Shown one piece after another: positions 43,502-55,201 of a DNA stretch of 64,000 nucleotides; the stretch's first letter is position 1, and every line of letters begins with the position of its first letter. The stretch comes from Aquipuribacter sp. SD81 (GTDB lineage: Bacteria; Actinomycetota; Actinomycetes; Actinomycetales; JBBAYJ01), in assembly GCF_037153975.1 (NCBI RefSeq), contig NZ_JBBAYJ010000003.1, forward strand, positions 62,001 to 126,000. Reading direction: 5' to 3'. The notes beneath the pieces were generated by a model. It saw nothing but the letters and a program-made list of their open reading frames with translations, was not told the DNA's origin and searched no databases. The translations under genes were made by a program, and so were the position numbers.

Positions 43502-43873
43502 ATGTCCGTCGACGCTCGCGCAGCCCTCGACCAGTTCGTCGCTGCCCTGCAGCGCCACTTCGAGGCCGCCGCCGCCCGGCGCTCCGAGCTCGACCCGGTC
43601 GTCGTGGCCGCCTACGACGAGCTCGCCGCCGCCTTCGTCGCCTACGACGACGCCCTGTTCGACGCCTTCGACGAGGTCACGCCCTTCGACCTCAGCGACG
43701 ACGACCGCGACGAGGACGACGACGACGACGACGACGGGTACGACGACGACGACGAGGACGACGACGACGAGGAGGACGACGACGACGACCTCGACGACGA
43801 CGAGGACGACGAGGACGACGACGAGGACGACGACGAGGACGACGACGCCGCCGAGGGCGCGCGCCGCCTCTGA
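43502..43873 (+). CDS. Asp/Glu-rich acidic protein
   Basis: This 123-aa protein has a helical N-terminal half (residues 5-60, ALDQFVAALQRHFEAAAARR and AYDELAAAFVAYDDALFDAF) followed by an acidic tail: 46 of residues 66-115 are Asp or Glu. The N-terminal part resembles actinobacterial proteins sometimes labelled primosomal or primase, a label I would not adopt. ATG 43502 lies on a leaderless -10. A strong hairpin follows. Binding of cations or basic proteins is a guess. Confidence 0.72.
   Translation: MSVDARAALDQFVAALQRHFEAAAARRSELDPVVVAAYDELAAAFVAYDDALFDAFDEVTPFDLSDDDRDEDDDDDDDGYDDDDEDDDDEEDDDDDLDDDEDDEDDDEDDDEDDDAAEGARRL
43697..43846 (+). repeat. GAC/GAG simple-sequence tract
   Basis: About 150 bp of nearly pure GAC and GAG codons encode the acidic tail. 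Such a trinucleotide tract could expand or contract in frame. Confidence 0.75.
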
Positions 43874-43874
43874 C

Positions 43875-43910
43875 GGGCCGGCCGGGCGGCGGGTCCCGCC
43901 GACCCGGCCC
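43875..43910. terminator. Two-tier GC hairpin between convergent genes
   Basis: The outer stem GGGCCGG (43875-43881) pairs with CCGGCCC (43904-43910), and the inner stem GGCGG (43888-43892) pairs with CCGCC (43896-43900) around GTC. It lies between the acidic-protein stop and the AKR stop and could terminate both. Confidence 0.55.
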
Positions 43911-43918
43911 ACGGGGGC

Positions 43919-44842
43919 TCAGCCCGCGGACACCTCGTCGAGCACGGCGACGATCTCGTCGGGCACGACGACGTCGAGACCCCCGAGCGAGCCGCGCAGC
44001 TGCGCGGCGGTCCGCGGCCCGGTGACGGCGCTCGCGACGACGTCCCGGCCGAGCAGCCACGCCAGCGCCAGCTCCTGCGGCGCGCAGCCGAGGCCGTCCG
44101 CGGCCGTCACGAGGCCGTCGACCACGCGCCGCGCGCGGGAGGTGAGGTGCGGGGCGACGAAGCCGCTGAGGTGCGCGGCCGCGGCCCGGGAGTCCGCAGG
44201 CGTGCCGCCGCGGTACTTGCCCGTGAGCACGCCCCGCCCGAGCGGGCCCCACGCGAGGACGCCGAGGCCGAGCGACGCGGCGGCGGGCGCCACCTCCCGC
44301 TCGGGCCCCCGGGCGACGAGCGACCACTCGACGCTCGTGGCGACGAGGTCCGGGGCGAGCGTGGCCGCACGCGCGGTCTGCCAGCCGGAGTAGTTGCTCA
44401 CGCCGGTGTAGCGGGCCCGCCCGGTCGACTGCGCCCACGCGAGCGCCGACAGGGTCTCCTCCAGCGGCACGTGCGGGCTCCACGCCTGCACGAGCCACAG
44501 GTCGACGTGGTCGGTGTCGAGGCGCCGCAGCGTGCGGTCGAGCGCCGCCATGAGCCGGCCGCGCGACACGTCGACCCGCGGCGAGGCGAGCTCCCCGTCG
44601 ACGCCGGCCTTCGCGACGAGGCGTACCTGCTCGCGCGGGACGACCTCGCCGAGCAGCCGACCGAGCACCTCCTCGCCCACCCCGATGCCGGCCGTCGTGT
44701 CGAGGGTGGTCCCGCCCGCGTCGAGGTACACCTCGAGCAGGTCCCGGGCCTCGTGCTCGTCGGTGTCGGCGCCCCAGTGCAGCGTGCCCACCGACAGCGC
44801 GGACACCACGAGCCCGCTCGACCCGACCGCCCGCTGCTCCAC
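43919..44842 (-). CDS. Aldo/keto reductase-fold protein with altered active site
   Basis: This 307-aa AKR barrel is recognisable from VEQRAVGSSGLVVSALSVGT, VGVSNYSGWQ-like TGVSNYSGWQTAR and the C-terminal NADPH-site region. In the catalytic tetrad Asp (LDTTAG) and Lys (LVAKAG) are kept, but the expected Tyr is Ile (DTTAGIG) and the expected His is Gln (LVQAW). GTG 44842 is the start because TAGGGT ends 7 nt before it and overlaps GTG 44851. Reductase activity is questionable. Confidence 0.8.
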   Translation of the reverse strand: MEQRAVGSSGLVVSALSVGTLHWGADTDEHEARDLLEVYLDAGGTTLDTTAGIGVGEEVLGRLLGEVVPREQVRLVAKAGVDGELASPRVDVSRGRLMAALDRTLRRLDTDHVDLWLVQAWSPHVPLEETLSALAWAQSTGRARYTGVSNYSGWQTARAATLAPDLVATSVEWSLVARGPEREVAPAAASLGLGVLAWGPLGRGVLTGKYRGGTPADSRAAAAHLSGFVAPHLTSRARRVVDGLVTAADGLGCAPQELALAWLLGRDVVASAVTGPRTAAQLRGSLGGLDVVVPDEIVAVLDEVSAG

Positions 44843-44849
44843 GGGTGGC

Positions 44850-44855
44850 ACCCTA
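44850..44855 (-). promoter_or_regulatory. -10 element of AKR-fold gene (leaderless)
   Basis: TAGGGT on the minus strand ends 7 nt before GTG 44842. Confidence 0.6.
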
Positions 44856-44901
44856 TGGCGGCCCCCGGTCCCGGCACCCCGACGGGGCGGGAGCGGTCCC
44901 C

Positions 44902-44907
44902 TAGGGT
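44902..44907 (+). promoter_or_regulatory. -10 element of LLM gene (leaderless)
   Basis: TAGGGT ends 6 nt before GTG 44914. Confidence 0.62.
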
Positions 44908-44913
44908 GCCCGC

Positions 44914-45984
44914 GTGCGACTCGGTGTGAACCTCGGCTACTGGGGCGCCGGCAACGACGCCGACAACCTCGCCCTCGCCCGCGAGGCCGACCGCCTCGGG
45001 TGCAGCGTCGTGTGGGTCGCCGAGGCCTACGGCTCCGACGCGCCGACCGTCATGGCGTGGGTCGCGGCGCAGACCGAGCACATCGACGTCGGCAGCGCCG
45101 TCATGCAGGTGCCGGCCCGCACCCCCGCCATGACGGCCATGACCGCCGCGACGCTCGACACCCTGTCCGGGGGCCGCTTCCGGCTCGGTCTCGGGGTGTC
45201 GGGCCCGCAGGTGTCCGAGGGCTGGCACGGCGTGCGGTTCGACGACCCGCTGGGCCGCACCCGCGAGTACGTCGACGTCGTCCGGCTCGCGCTGTCGCGC
45301 GCGCCCGTCGCCTACGAGGGCCGTCACGTCACGCTCCCGCTGCCCGACGGCCCGGGCAAGGCGCTGCGCCTCACCGTCACGCCGGTGCGCGAGCACGTGC
45401 CGCTGTACCTCGCGAGCCTCGGGCCGCGGAACCTGCGGCTCACCGGCGAGGTCGCCGACGGCTGGCTCGGGCTCTTCGTCTCGCCGGAGCACGTGGGCGA
45501 CTCCCTCGCCCGCATCGAGGAGGGGCGCCGGGCCGCGGGCCACGACGGCCTCGCGGGCTTCGACGTGTGCGCCACCGCCCCGCTCGTCGTGACTCCCGAC
45601 GGTGGGGGCGCCGGAGCGGTCGCGGCCGCCGCGGACCCCGTGCGGGACTACGTCGCCCTCTACGTCGGCGGCATGGGCAGCCGGCGGCAGAACTTCTACA
45701 ACGCACTCGCCCGTCGCATGGGCTACGAGGAGGCGGCCGAGGAGGTGCAGCGGCTGTACCTCGAGCGCCGCCCCCGCGACGCCGCCGCGGCCGTGCCCAC
45801 CGACCTCGTCGACGCCACGAGCCTGCTCGGCCCGCCCGCCCGCGTCGCGGAGCGGATGGCCGCGCTCGCCGACGCGGGCGTGACGACGCTCAACGTCGTC
45901 CCCTTCGCGCGCGACCTCGAGGGCCGGCTCGCCATGCTGCGCGCCGCGGTGGAGGCGCTGGAGGCGTCCGGACGCGCCGGGTGA
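44914..45984 (+). CDS. LLM-class oxidoreductase, probably F420-dependent
   Basis: This 356-aa luciferase-like barrel shows VRLGVNLGYWGAGNDADN at the start, TLDTLSGGRFRLGLGVSGPQV for the cofactor phosphate site, and PLYLASLGPRNLRLTGEVADGW. In actinobacteria, relatives use coenzyme F420. The gene lies before uppP and divergent from the AKR gene, an arrangement I recall from other actinobacterial chromosomes. The substrate is unknown. Confidence 0.87.
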   Translation: MRLGVNLGYWGAGNDADNLALAREADRLGCSVVWVAEAYGSDAPTVMAWVAAQTEHIDVGSAVMQVPARTPAMTAMTAATLDTLSGGRFRLGLGVSGPQVSEGWHGVRFDDPLGRTREYVDVVRLALSRAPVAYEGRHVTLPLPDGPGKALRLTVTPVREHVPLYLASLGPRNLRLTGEVADGWLGLFVSPEHVGDSLARIEEGRRAAGHDGLAGFDVCATAPLVVTPDGGGAGAVAAAADPVRDYVALYVGGMGSRRQNFYNALARRMGYEEAAEEVQRLYLERRPRDAAAAVPTDLVDATSLLGPPARVAERMAALADAGVTTLNVVPFARDLEGRLAMLRAAVEALEASGRAG

Positions 45985-46028
45985 CGTGCGCGGCCGCCGT
46001 CCGGCGCCGGGGCGGGCGCGCAGGCCGC

Positions 46029-46034
46029 TAGCGT
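46029..46034 (+). promoter_or_regulatory. -10 element of uppP
   Basis: TAGCGT ends 9 nt before ATG 46044. Confidence 0.5.
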
Positions 46035-46043
46035 GACCGCCCG

Positions 46044-46865
46044 ATGACCGGTTACGGCGAGGCGCTCCTGCTGGGACTCGTGCAGGGACTGACGGAGTTC
46101 CTCCCCGTCTCCTCCAGCGCGCACCTGCGCGTGGTGGGCGGGCTGCTCGGCGACGACCCGGGGGCCTCCTTCACCGCGGTCACGCAGCTCGGCACGGAGA
46201 CCGCGGTGCTCCTGTACTTCGCCCGCGACATCGGGCGCATCGTGCGCGCGTGGTGTCTCGCCCTCGTCGGGCGGGTGCCCCGCAGCGACCCGGACGCCCG
46301 CATGGGGTGGCTCATCATCGTCGGCTCGGTGCCGATCGGGGTGCTCGGCTACGTGTTCCAGGACCTCATCCGCGACGAGCTGCGGAGCCTGTGGCTCGTC
46401 GCGACCACGCTGTGGGTGTTCGCGCTCGTGCTGTGGTGGGCCGACCGCCGTGCCCGGGACGCGCGGCCGCTCACGGAGCTCACGTGGCGCGACGGCCTGC
46501 TGTTCGGCCTCGCGCAGTCCCTCGCGCTCGTGCCGGGGGTGTCCCGCTCCGGCGGCACCATCACCGCGGGGCTGCTGCTCGGCTACACCCGCGCCGCCGC
46601 CGCGCGGTACTCGTTCCTCCTCGCGATCCCCGCCGTCTTCGGCGCCGGCCTGTTCGAGCTGCGCGAGATCGGTGAGGACACCTCACCGGTCGCCTGGGGG
46701 CCGACCCTGCTCGCGACCGGCGTCGCCTTCCTCGTGGCGCTCGCCGCGATCCACTGGTTCCTGCGCTACGTGTCCTCCCACTCCTTCGGCGTCTTCGTCG
46801 CGTACCGGATCGGGCTGGCCGGCCTCATCTACGTCCTGCTGCTCACCGGCGCCCTGCCGGCCTGA
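46044..46865 (+). CDS. uppP: Undecaprenyl-diphosphate phosphatase
   Basis: UppP (273 aa, BacA family) recycles undecaprenyl pyrophosphate for cell-wall synthesis at the membrane. The two signature loops are present: [19 protein letters not shown] and [18 protein letters not shown], with about eight helices. ATG 46044 fits the family N-terminus. Its 3' end is covered on the other strand by the extended reading frame of the DUF1232-type gene. Confidence 0.94.
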   Translation: MTGYGEALLLGLVQGLTEFLPVSSSAHLRVVGGLLGDDPGASFTAVTQLGTETAVLLYFARDIGRIVRAWCLALVGRVPRSDPDARMGWLIIVGSVPIGVLGYVFQDLIRDELRSLWLVATTLWVFALVLWWADRRARDARPLTELTWRDGLLFGLAQSLALVPGVSRSGGTITAGLLLGYTRAAAARYSFLLAIPAVFGAGLFELREIGEDTSPVAWGPTLLATGVAFLVALAAIHWFLRYVSSHSFGVFVAYRIGLAGLIYVLLLTGALPA

Positions 46866-47279
46866 GGGCGGCGGGGCGCCGGTGAGCGCGAGGACCGCCC
46901 GCAGGCCGTCCTCCCGCCCGGGCCAGTGACGACGCAGGGCCGGCTCGCCCGCGGCGCGCAGCACCGCACCGAGCACGAGCACGACCGCCACGAGGTCGTC
47001 GAGCAGACCGACGACCGGTACCACGTCGGGCACCAGGTCGACCGGCGAGGCGAGGTAGGCCAGCAGCAGCCACAGCAGCAGCCGGACACGGCACGGCAGG
47101 TCCCGGTCGCGAGCCAGACGCGCCACGAGCCGGAGCAGGTCCGGCAGCAGCCGCGCCACCGACGCCAGCCCCGGTCGGCGGGACCCCGCCCGCCACAGCA
47201 CCGCGACCAGCGCCGCCCACGCCAGGAGGAGGCCGGCCGCGAGGGCGAGGACGACCTGCCACCACTCCGGCCACGCCAC
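46683..47279 (-). CDS. DUF1232-family membrane protein with overlong C-terminus
   Basis: The 198-aa frame has an N-terminal helix ([21 protein letters not shown]) and the DUF1232 core [22 protein letters not shown] with [21 protein letters not shown]. The family normally ends near [17 protein letters not shown]. Here no stop occurs, and about 57 hydrophilic residues are read antisense through the 3' end of uppP (183-bp overlap). GTG 47279 is preferred, with GTG 47306 possible. The function is unknown. Confidence 0.7.
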   Translation of the reverse strand: MAWPEWWQVVLALAAGLLLAWAALVAVLWRAGSRRPGLASVARLLPDLLRLVARLARDRDLPCRVRLLLWLLLAYLASPVDLVPDVVPVVGLLDDLVAVVLVLGAVLRAAGEPALRRHWPGREDGLRAVLALTGAPPPSGRQGAGEQQDVDEAGQPDPVRDEDAEGVGGHVAQEPVDRGERHEEGDAGREQGRPPGDR

Positions 47280-47307
47280 CCGCCGAATACTGCCCCCGCC
47301 GGCCACG

Positions 47308-47313
47308 TACGCT
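47308..47313 (+). promoter_or_regulatory. -10 element of phosphomutase-like gene (leaderless)
   Basis: TACGCT ends 7 nt before GTG 47321. Confidence 0.58.
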
Positions 47314-47320
47314 GCCGGGC

Positions 47321-48067
47321 GTGCCCACGCTCCTGCTCGTGCGCCACGGCCGCAGCAGCGCCAACACCTCCGGCGTCCTCGCCGGCCGCACGCCCGGCGT
47401 CCAGCTCGACGACACCGGCCGGTCGCAGGTCGCCGCCCTCGCCGAGCGCCTCGCGCCCGTCCCGCTCGTCGCCGTCGTGTCCAGCCCGCTCGAGCGCTGC
47501 GTCGCGACCGCCGAGGCCGTCCGCGCCGTCGCCGGGCCGCGCGGGAAGTGGCGGCACCGCCCGGACCTCGAGCTCGACGAGCGGCTCAGCGAGTGCGACT
47601 ACGGCGAGTGGACGAACCGGCCGCTGCGCGACCTGGCGAAGGAGCCGGCGTGGGCGGTCGTGCAGCAGCACCCGTCCGCGGCCGCGTTCCCGGGCGGGGA
47701 GACGCTGCGGGGCGTGCAGGCGCGGGCGCTGGAGGCCGTCCGCGAGACCGACGAGCGGGTGCGCCGCGAGCACGGCGAGGCCGCGGTGTGGTGCGCGGTG
47801 TCGCACGGCGACGTCATCAAGGCGGTCCTCGCCGACGCCCTCGGCATGCACCTCGACGCCTTCCAGCGGGTCGTCGTGGACCCCGCCAGCCTCAGCGTCG
47901 TCCGCTACACGCCGACCCGGCCCTTCGTGCTGCGCACCAACGACACGGCCGGCAGCACCGACGCGCTCGTCCCGGCGCGCCGCCGACGCGGCCGTCGCGA
48001 CGCCGTGAGCAGCGGCGACGCCGTCGTCGGCGGGGGAGCGGGAGCCGACCCGGCTCCCCGTGGATAG
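47321..48067 (+). CDS. Histidine phosphatase, MSMEG_4193-type
   Basis: This 248-aa member of the phosphoglycerate mutase-like superfamily has the catalytic LVRHGRSSANTSGVLAGR motif (His9) and the second catalytic His in CAVSHGDVIKAVLADALG. It belongs to the MSMEG_4193 group that sits beside DUF3090 and SCO1664-type genes in many actinobacteria, as here. The start GTG 47321 is on a leaderless -10. The substrate is unknown; mutase activity is not established. Confidence 0.86.
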   Translation: MPTLLLVRHGRSSANTSGVLAGRTPGVQLDDTGRSQVAALAERLAPVPLVAVVSSPLERCVATAEAVRAVAGPRGKWRHRPDLELDERLSECDYGEWTNRPLRDLAKEPAWAVVQQHPSAAAFPGGETLRGVQARALEAVRETDERVRREHGEAAVWCAVSHGDVIKAVLADALGMHLDAFQRVVVDPASLSVVRYTPTRPFVLRTNDTAGSTDALVPARRRRGRRDAVSSGDAVVGGGAGADPAPRG

Positions 48068-48070
48068 GGT
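48065..48070 (+). promoter_or_regulatory. -10 element of DUF3090 gene (leaderless)
   Basis: TAGGGT ends 6 nt before GTG 48077. Its first four bases span the stop codon region of the preceding gene, so DUF3090 has its own promoter. Confidence 0.58.
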
Positions 48071-48076
48071 CGGGGC

Positions 48077-48634
48077 GTGCCTGTCTACGACTACGAGCGG
48101 CCCCGACGGTTCGTCGTGGGCACGGTCGGCGAGCCCGGCCAGCGCACGTTCTTCCTGCAGGCGGTCGACACCGGGCGCGTGACGTCCGTCGCCGTGGAGA
48201 AGGCGCAGGTGCAGGTCCTCGCCCAGCGCATCGACGAGCTGCTCGACCTCGTCGTGTCCCGCAGCGGCGGCTCCGCGTCGGTGCCCGCCCTCGCCCCGGA
48301 CGGCAGCGTCGACACCGAGCCGCTCGAGGCGCCGATCGAGGAAGACTTCCGCGTCGGCGTCATGAGCCTGGCGTGGGACTCCGACCGCGAGCGCGTCGTC
48401 ATCGAGGCGCTGCAGGTCACCGAGGCCGAGGGCGTCAACGACCCGAGCGAGGCCGTGGAGGCCGACCCGAGCCTCGGCATGCTCCGCGTCGCCCTCGACG
48501 GCGCCGCGGCGCGCGCCTTCGTGGTCCGCGCCGAGGCCGTCGTGCAGGCCGGCAGGCCCGCCTGCCCGTTCTGCGGGGACCCGCTCGACCCGGCCGGGCA
48601 CGTCTGCCCCCGCGCCAACGGGTACCGGCGCTGA
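48077..48634 (+). CDS. DUF3090-family protein
   Basis: This 185-aa conserved actinobacterial protein is recognised by its start VYDYERPRRFVVGTVGEPGQRTFFLQA (partly quoted) and a C-terminal zinc-ribbon-like CPFCGDPLDPAGHVCPRANG with three Cys and a His. The function is unknown. It is always near the phosphomutase and SCO1664-type genes in genomes I know, which suggests a joint pathway. It may be followed by the next gene with a CTGA overlap. Confidence 0.85.
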   Translation: MPVYDYERPRRFVVGTVGEPGQRTFFLQAVDTGRVTSVAVEKAQVQVLAQRIDELLDLVVSRSGGSASVPALAPDGSVDTEPLEAPIEEDFRVGVMSLAWDSDRERVVIEALQVTEAEGVNDPSEAVEADPSLGMLRVALDGAAARAFVVRAEAVVQAGRPACPFCGDPLDPAGHVCPRANGYRR

Positions 48635-49479
48635 CGACCGCTCCCGGGCCCGAGCCCGCCGAGGACCGGCCGGGGGAGCCCGGGTACGGCACCCTCCTGC
48701 GCACCGGGGACATCAGCGTCCTCGGCCGGCTCGTGTCGGCGTCCAACGCCACGCTGCTCGTCGAGGTGACGCTGGGCTACGGCCCCGGCCCGCGCTCGGC
48801 CCGCGCCGTGTACAAGCCCGTGCGCGGCGAGCGGCCGCTGTGGGACTTCCCGCACGGCACCCTCGCGGACCGGGAGGTCGCGACGTACCTCGTGTCGGAG
48901 GAGCTCGGGTGGGGCACCGTCCCGCTCACGGTCATGCGCGAGGAGGGCCCCTTCGGTCGGGGCAGCCTCCAGCTGTGGATCGAGGAGCGGCAGGACGACG
49001 GCCTCGTCGACGTCGTCGACCCGGACCACGTGCCCGACGGCTGGTGGACGGTCCTGGAGGCGGAGGGCGCGGCCGGGGAGCCGGTCGTGCTGTGCCACGC
49101 CGACGTCGCCGCGCTGCGCCGGATGGCCGTCCTCGACGTCGTGGCGAACAACGCCGACCGCAAGGGCGGTCACGTCCTGCACGCCCTCGACGGGTCCGTG
49201 CGCGGCGTCGACCACGGCCTCACCTTCCACACCGAGGACAAGCTGCGCACCGTGCTGTGGGGCTGGGCGGGTGAGCCGCTGGCGGCCGATGACCGCGCCG
49301 ACCTCGAGCGGCTCGTGGCCGCCCTCGGCCGCGACGGGGCCCTCGGGGACCGGCTCCTGGAGCACCTGCTGCCCGAGGAGGTCGAGGTCGCCCACGAGCG
49401 TGCGTGCGAGCTGCTCGGCCGCGGCGAGATGCCCGGCCCGGGCGGTCGCTGGCCGGCGATCCCCTGGCCCGCGTTCTGA
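48631..49479 (+). CDS. SCO1664-family protein
   Basis: This protein of about 282 aa has a kinase-like motif set of unknown activity: [38 protein letters not shown] with a conserved Lys, [15 protein letters not shown] and [18 protein letters not shown]. These resemble the N and D residues of HipA/PI3K-type phosphotransferases. The conserved N-terminus lies upstream of the first GTG, so the CTG at 48631, overlapping the DUF3090 stop as CTGA, is proposed as start. The role is unknown. Confidence 0.8.
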   Translation: MTTAPGPEPAEDRPGEPGYGTLLRTGDISVLGRLVSASNATLLVEVTLGYGPGPRSARAVYKPVRGERPLWDFPHGTLADREVATYLVSEELGWGTVPLTVMREEGPFGRGSLQLWIEERQDDGLVDVVDPDHVPDGWWTVLEAEGAAGEPVVLCHADVAALRRMAVLDVVANNADRKGGHVLHALDGSVRGVDHGLTFHTEDKLRTVLWGWAGEPLAADDRADLERLVAALGRDGALGDRLLEHLLPEEVEVAHERACELLGRGEMPGPGGRWPAIPWPAF

Positions 49480-49490
49480 CGGACGCCTCG

Positions 49491-49496
49491 TAGGCT
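49491..49496 (+). promoter_or_regulatory. -10 element of mshC
   Basis: TAGGCT ends 8 nt before GTG 49505. Confidence 0.52.
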
Positions 49497-49504
49497 GGCC
49501 CGTC

Positions 49505-50755
49505 GTGAGGTCCTGGCCCGCACCGTCCGTGCCCGCCCTGCCCGGCGAGGGCCGTCCCGTCCGGCTCCACGACACCGCCACCGGTGCCGCGCGGGAGGTG
49601 GTGGCCGGCGGGGCGGCGGGACTGTACGTGTGCGGCATCACCCCCTACGACGCCGCGCACCTCGGCCACGCCGCCACCTACGTCGCCTTCGACCTCCTCG
49701 TGCGGGCGTGGCGCGACGCGGGGCTCGACGTCACGTACGTGCAGAACGTCACCGACGTCGACGACCCGCTCCTGGAACGTGCCGCGCGCGACGGCGTCGA
49801 CTGGCGCGAGCTCGCCGAGAGCCAGCTCGACGTCTTCCGCGACGACATGACGGCGCTCGCGGTCCTGCCCCCGGACGCCCTGGTCGGGGTCACCGAGGTC
49901 GTCGACGAGGTCGGCGCGCTCGTGCTGCGCCTGGAGCGGGCCGGCGCCGCGTACCGGCTCGCGCAGCCCGACGACGCGGGCGCGCCGGACGACGTGTACT
50001 TCGACGTCGGTGCCGACGACGCCTTCGGGGCGGTGTCGCACCTGGACCGCGCCACGATGCTCGAGCTGTCCGCCGAGCGCGGCGGGGACCCCGGCCGCGA
50101 GGGCAAGAAGGACCCGCTGGACCCGCTGCTGTGGCGCGGCGCGCGGCCGGGCGAGCCGTCGTGGGCCGTGTCCGGGCTGCCCGAGGGCCGCCCCGGCTGG
50201 CACGTGGAGTGCGTCGCCATCGCCACGGGCCGGCTGCACCCCGTCCACGTGCAGGGCGGCGGGTCCGACCTCGTCTTCCCCCACCACGAGATGGGCGCCT
50301 CCCACGGCGCCGCGGCGGGCGTGCGGCCCTACGCCGAGGCCTACGCCCACGCCGGGATGGTGGCGCTGGACGGGGAGAAGATGAGCAAGTCGAAGGGCAA
50401 TCTCGAGTTCGTCCACCGGCTCACCGCCGCGGGCGTCCCCGCCGCCGCCGTCCGGCTCGCCCTGCTCGCCCACCACTACCGCAGCGACTGGTCGTGGGAC
50501 GCCGGGGAGGTCGACGGCGCCGTGGCGCGCCTGGCCCGCTGGCGCGCCGCGGTGTCCCACGAGGGCGGTCCCGAGGCCGCCTCGACGCTGCAGGCGCTGC
50601 GCGACGCGCTCGCCGACGACCTCGACGCGCCCGCGGCGCTGCGGACGGTCGACGCGTGGTGCGCCCGGCAGGAGGCCGGCACCGAGGTCACCGAGCTCGG
50701 CGCGCCGGGCCTGGTGGCCCGGGCCGCGGACGCGCTGCTCGGCGTGCGGCTGTAG
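49505..50755 (+). CDS. mshC: Cysteine:GlcN-Ins ligase MshC
   Basis: MshC (416 aa) joins cysteine to GlcN-inositol with ATP, the third enzymatic step to mycothiol. It is a cysteinyl-tRNA-synthetase relative: zinc ligand Cys43 in [14 protein letters not shown] at 52-56, [10 protein letters not shown], and KMSKSKGN near 291. It lacks the tRNA anticodon-binding C-terminus of CysS. The ligase indicates a mycothiol-based redox system, consistent with the DinB/DUF664 proteins nearby. Confidence 0.94.
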   Translation: MRSWPAPSVPALPGEGRPVRLHDTATGAAREVVAGGAAGLYVCGITPYDAAHLGHAATYVAFDLLVRAWRDAGLDVTYVQNVTDVDDPLLERAARDGVDWRELAESQLDVFRDDMTALAVLPPDALVGVTEVVDEVGALVLRLERAGAAYRLAQPDDAGAPDDVYFDVGADDAFGAVSHLDRATMLELSAERGGDPGREGKKDPLDPLLWRGARPGEPSWAVSGLPEGRPGWHVECVAIATGRLHPVHVQGGGSDLVFPHHEMGASHGAAAGVRPYAEAYAHAGMVALDGEKMSKSKGNLEFVHRLTAAGVPAAAVRLALLAHHYRSDWSWDAGEVDGAVARLARWRAAVSHEGGPEAASTLQALRDALADDLDAPAALRTVDAWCARQEAGTEVTELGAPGLVARAADALLGVRL

Positions 50756-50786
50756 CCGCTGCGACCGGCGCCGCCGCCCGCGGGAC

Positions 50787-51623
50787 TCAGCGGTCGCGGC
50801 GGCGCAGGTAGCGCTCGAACTCCCGCGCGATCGCCTCGCCGCTGGCCTCCGGGAGCTCGGCGGTGTCACGGGCCTGCTCCAGCTGCGCGACGTACTCCGC
50901 GATCTCCTCGTCCTCCTGCGCGAGGTCGTCGACGCCGCGCTGCCACGCCTCCGCCTCCTCGCGCAGCTCGGCGACGGGGCTCGACAGCCCGGTGAGGTCC
51001 TCCAGGCGCCCGAGGAGCGCGAGCGTCGACTTCGGGTTCGGCGGTTGGGCGACGTAGTGCGGGACCGCCGCCCACAGCGACACGCCGAGCAGCCCCGACG
51101 CCGACGCCTCGTGCTGCAGCACCCCGACGATGCCCGTCGGCCCCTCGTACGTCGACAGGTCCAGCCCCCACGCCTCGGCCCGCGCCGGGTCCTGCACGGT
51201 CGCCGAGACCGGGATCGGCCGGGTGTGCGGCACGTCGGTGAGGAGGGCGGCGAGCGTGAACAGCCGTCCCACGTGGTGGGCGCGCGCGACGTCGAGCAGC
51301 TCGGCGCAGAACGCGCGCCAGCGGGTCGACGGCTCCGTCCCGTCGACCAGCAGCACGCTGCGGCCGTGGACCCGGGCGCGCAGCACGCGCGTGCCGGGCC
51401 ACTCCAGGCCGCGCGAGCCGTCCTCGTTGACGACCGCCTCGGGACGATTCACCTGGAAGTCGTAGTACGGCTCCGGGTCGATCTCGGCGACGACCTCGGC
51501 GTCCCACGCCTCGACGAGGTGCGAGACGGCGTCGCTCGCGCTGTCCGCGGCGTCGTTCCAGCCGCGGAACGCTGCCACCAGCAGCGGCGTGTCGTCGGCG
51601 CCGCCCGGGCCGTCGTCCGTCAT
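50787..51623 (-). CDS. PAC2-family protein
   Basis: This 278-aa protein has the PAC2 fold related to proteasome assembly chaperones: LLVAAFRGWNDAADSASDAV near the start, VFHR-type DFQVNRPEAV, and the LWAAVPHYVAQPPNPKSTLALL segment. A long charged helix rich in Glu ends it. ATG 51623 is preceded by a GGAGGTG SD, and a TACGCT hexamer lies at 51660-51655. It converges with mshC and is divergent from metH. The role in actinobacteria is not known. Confidence 0.87.
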   Translation of the reverse strand: MTDDGPGGADDTPLLVAAFRGWNDAADSASDAVSHLVEAWDAEVVAEIDPEPYYDFQVNRPEAVVNEDGSRGLEWPGTRVLRARVHGRSVLLVDGTEPSTRWRAFCAELLDVARAHHVGRLFTLAALLTDVPHTRPIPVSATVQDPARAEAWGLDLSTYEGPTGIVGVLQHEASASGLLGVSLWAAVPHYVAQPPNPKSTLALLGRLEDLTGLSSPVAELREEAEAWQRGVDDLAQEDEEIAEYVAQLEQARDTAELPEASGEAIAREFERYLRRRDR

Positions 51624-51654
51624 GGCACCTCCAGCTCGCGGGGACGGGCGGCCA

Positions 51655-51660
51655 AGCGTA
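51655..51660 (-). promoter_or_regulatory. Candidate -10 element of PAC2 gene
   Basis: TACGCT on the minus strand lies 31 nt before ATG 51623. This transcript would have a short leader with a GGAGGTG SD, unlike the leaderless neighbours. Confidence 0.45.
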
Positions 51661-51666
51661 CGCACC

Positions 51667-51672
51667 TACACT
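51667..51672 (+). promoter_or_regulatory. -10 element of metH
   Basis: TACACT ends 8 nt before ATG 51681. With such a short leader there is no room for a cobalamin riboswitch. Confidence 0.55.
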
Positions 51673-51680
51673 CGGCAGGC

Positions 51681-55187
<3,507 letters not shown>

Positions 55188-55201
55188 CAGGCTCGACGCC
55201 C

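Noticed and set aside
43697-43846. CRISPR-like or satellite array
   Set aside because: The tract is a simple GAC/GAG codon run with no spacers and encodes the acidic tail in frame.
51624-51680. Cobalamin riboswitch upstream of metH
   Set aside because: Only 57 bp separate the divergent starts, and the metH -10 ends 8 nt before the ATG, so there is no room for the aptamer.
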